Source of the DNA: Paracoccus sp. S-4012
GTDB taxonomy: Bacteria > Pseudomonadota > Alphaproteobacteria > Rhodobacterales > Rhodobacteraceae
NCBI RefSeq assembly: GCF_009674885.1
Contig: NZ_WKKA01000011.1
Span: forward strand, 1 to 64,000
Direction of reading: 5' to 3'
DNA length: 64,000 nucleotides
The notes below the pieces were generated by a model, which was not told where the DNA came from, did no database searches, and saw only the letters and a list, made by a program, of their open reading frames with translations. Below are positions 61,784 through 64,000 of the stretch, one piece after another. The number at the start of each line of letters is the position of its first letter. Position 1 is the first letter of the stretch. A program made the position numbers and the translations under genes.

Positions 61784-62724
61784 CAGGCGAATCCGGCCCG
61801 CAGCAGGTCGTGGATATGCAGGATGCCCGCCGGCCGCCCGTCCCCGACCACGAAGAGAGTGGTGATCTTGCGCCCCTGCATCTCCGCCAGGGCGGACTCC
61901 GCCAGGGCATCGGGCGCAATGGTGCGGGGACTGCGGGTCATCACCTCGTCGGCGCGGCGGGTGAGCAGCCCGTCCATGTGGCGGCGCAGGTCGCCGTCGG
62001 TGATGATGCCGGTCAGCCGCCCGTCGGCATCGGTTACGCCGGTCACGCCGAAGCCCTCGCGGCTGATGGTCAGCAGCGCCTCGCTCATCGGCGCGTCCTC
62101 GGCGACCAGCGGCAGCGCCTCGTGCATCAGGTCGCCCACCTTCGCCAGCCGCGCGCCCAGCTTGCCGCCGGGATGGAACGTGCGGAAATGCTCGGGCGTG
62201 AAGCGGCGATGCTCCATCAGCGCGATGGCGAGCGCATCGCCGAGGGCGAGCGTCATGGTGGTCGAGGTCGTCGGCACGATGCCGTTGCCGCAGGCCTCCG
62301 GCGCCGAGGGCAGCAGCAGCGCCACATCGGCCTGCCGCAGCAGCGTGGAGCCGGCGCGCCCGGCGACCCCGATCAGCGGGATGCGGAAGCGGCGGGTATG
62401 GGCGACGATATCCGCGATCTCGGTCGTCTCGCCGGAGTTCGACAGCACCATCGCCACATCCGCCTCGGTCAGCATCCCGAGGTCGCCGTGGCTGGCCTCG
62501 GCCGGGTGGACGAAGAACGCCGGGGTGCCGGTCGAGGCGAGGGTGGCCGCGATCTTGCGCCCGACATGGCCGGACTTGCCCATGCCCGAGACGATCACAC
62601 GCCCTTGGGCCGCGAGGATCGTCTCGACCGCCTGCTCGAAGGCCGGGCCGAGGCTGTCCTCGAGTAGCGCCAAGGCTTCAGCCTCGGTGCGGATCACGCG
62701 CCGCGCGGTGTCGAGATAGCTCAT
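61783..62724 (-). CDS. kdsD: Arabinose-5-phosphate isomerase (KpsF/KdsD)
   Basis: 313 residues: SIS domain with GRVIVSGMGKSGHVGRK and LSNSGETTEI, then two CBS repeats ending in GRPAGILHIHDLLRAG. First step toward Kdo; co-located with lpt genes. ATG 62724 lies 10 bases after rnd. Confidence 0.94.
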   Translation of the reverse strand: MSYLDTARRVIRTEAEALALLEDSLGPAFEQAVETILAAQGRVIVSGMGKSGHVGRKIAATLASTGTPAFFVHPAEASHGDLGMLTEADVAMVLSNSGETTEIADIVAHTRRFRIPLIGVAGRAGSTLLRQADVALLLPSAPEACGNGIVPTTSTTMTLALGDALAIALMEHRRFTPEHFRTFHPGGKLGARLAKVGDLMHEALPLVAEDAPMSEALLTISREGFGVTGVTDADGRLTGIITDGDLRRHMDGLLTRRADEVMTRSPRTIAPDALAESALAEMQGRKITTLFVVGDGRPAGILHIHDLLRAGFA

Positions 62725-62734
62725 GGCCGCCGAT

Positions 62735-63346
62735 CTAGTGGCGGAAGATGTCGGTTTCATCCCCCCAGCCCATCAGGTCGAGCCGCGCGCGCACCGGCAG
62801 GAAGTCGAAGCAGGCCCGCGCCAGTTCCAGCCGCCCCTCGCGGGCCAGCCGGTCCTGGAGCTCGGCCTTCAGCCGGTGCAGGTGCAGCACGTCCGAGGCG
62901 GCATAGTCGAGCTGCGCCTCGGTCAGCACCTCGGCGCCCCAGTCGGAGGTCTGCTGGTGCTTGGAGATGTCGACGCCGATCTCGGCCAGCAGGTATTTCA
63001 GCCCGTGGCGGTCGGTGAAGGTGCGGATCAGCTTCGAGGCGATCTTGGTGCACCAGACCGGCCGCGCGAGGACGCCGAAGGTCTTGTCTAGCACGGCGAT
63101 GTCGAAGCGGCCGAAGTGGAAGAGCTTTTCCACCTCCGGGTCGGCCAGCATCCGCACGAGGTTCGGCGCCGGCTGCGGATTGCGCGCGATCTGCACCAGA
63201 TGCGCGTTCCCGTCGCCGGAGGAGAGCTGCACGAGGCAGAGCCGGTCGCGGCGCGGGTCTAGGCCCATGGTCTCGGTGTCGATGGCGACCACGGGCCCGA
63301 GGTCGAGGCCGTCGGGCAGGTCGTGCTGGTGGAGGTGGTTGGTCAT
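62735..63346 (-). CDS. rnd: Short ribonuclease D (DEDDy 3'-5' exonuclease)
   Basis: 203 residues. DEDD residues are visible in AIDTETMGLD, HFGRFDIAVLD and DYAASDVLHLH. Lacks the C-terminal HRDC domains of E. coli RNase D, so it is the short form common in alphaproteobacteria. Trims RNA 3' ends. Confidence 0.92.
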   Translation of the reverse strand: MTNHLHQHDLPDGLDLGPVVAIDTETMGLDPRRDRLCLVQLSSGDGNAHLVQIARNPQPAPNLVRMLADPEVEKLFHFGRFDIAVLDKTFGVLARPVWCTKIASKLIRTFTDRHGLKYLLAEIGVDISKHQQTSDWGAEVLTEAQLDYAASDVLHLHRLKAELQDRLAREGRLELARACFDFLPVRARLDLMGWGDETDIFRH

Positions 63347-63643
63347 GGGGGCCTCGCTGCTGGCCGCAGCCCCTACGCTCGCGGCTCCGGTGGGTCAATC
63401 ATGCCGCGCAGGGGATCTTCACGGGCGCTGTCGCAACAGAGGGCGGCGTCCGCCCTGGCGGACGCGAAGCGTCCGCCGTGGGGAGGGCGGACGCTGACCG
63501 ATCCGCGGGGCGGATCGGTCGTCCCGTGGCTGACGGTGCGCGCAAATGGGCACAGGGTCCCATTTGCAGACGCGGGACGGGAATGCTGCCGGCGGGCGGG
63601 CGAGACCGTCGCGCGAAGGGTCAGGAATGGGCGTGCCGTAACC
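63347..63643. other. Intergenic region dapB-rnd with three perfect hairpins
   Basis: No gene. Three inverted repeats follow each other: GGCGGACGC/GCGTCCGCC (63457-63477, loop GAA), GACCGATCCGC/GCGGATCGGTC (63496-63520, loop GGG) and GCAAATGGG/CCCATTTGC (63542-63567). Variants of the first arm recur nearby (GGCGGCGTCCGCC at about 63442). May terminate dapB transcripts or be a repeated palindromic element. Confidence 0.7.

Positions 63644-64000
<357 letters not shown>

Overview
The window looks like chromosomal DNA of a high-GC alphaproteobacterium, most likely Rhodobacteraceae (Rhodobacter/Paracoccus-like). The pointers are GcrA and MipZ, the rpmH-rnpA-yidD-yidC block, the lptC-lptA-lptB-hpf-ptsN block, and strong G/C third-position codon use over most of the sequence. 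The genus cannot be fixed by reading alone.

Region 1 (1 to about 16.1 kb) is accessory. It opens with an insertion-sequence-like end. Then comes a compact ten-gene minus-strand operon (10529 down to 330) of visibly lower GC. It encodes a NitT/TauT-type ABC importer, a thiolase-fold protein without the usual Cys/His catalytic residues, a DUF35 zinc-ribbon/OB-fold partner, an acyl-CoA ligase, an AstE/AspA-type deacylase, a D-threonine-aldolase-like PLP enzyme and an SDR. I read it as an uptake-and-breakdown pathway for an unidentified N-acyl or hydroxy-amino-acid-type compound, and it is the best candidate here for something undescribed. Next to it is IS wreckage: an IS110 fragment, a complete-length but broken IS21 element (11660-14145) and an IS256 fragment. 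The region ends at a 3' half of tRNA-Cys (16082-16129), a likely island boundary.

Region 2 (16.1-27.3 kb) is core: waaA, a DUF1178 gene, and a tightly overlapping minus-strand run (rpmH, rnpA, yidD, ttcA, yidC, MOSC protein, engB, argB, Fe-S protein, sixA), then a deaminase, an orphan histidine kinase and tRNA-Arg.

Region 3 (27.3-36.04 kb) is bounded by the intact tRNA-Arg and a degenerate copy of its 3' half, so it is probably a second island. It holds a broken aminotransferase, an alpha/beta hydrolase, a full branched-chain-type ABC importer, and a divergent Rid-family/FAD amine oxidase pair.

Region 4 (36-44 kb) has a class V aminotransferase, a gamma-glutamyl-polyamine type catabolic cluster (amidotransferase, PaiB-like protein, PuuA-like ligase, PuuB-like oxidase), a CoA-binding protein, a YHS protein and rlmB.

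Region 5 (44-64 kb) is core: tRNA-Tyr, ileS, a truncated globin, mipZ, the Ku/LigD end-joining pair, gcrA, an ABC-2 permease, argD-methyltransferase-argF, trpS, ptsN, hpf, the lpt genes, kdsD, a short RNase D and the end of dapB. A short intergenic repeat occurs three times here, and a row of three perfect hairpins lies between dapB and rnd.
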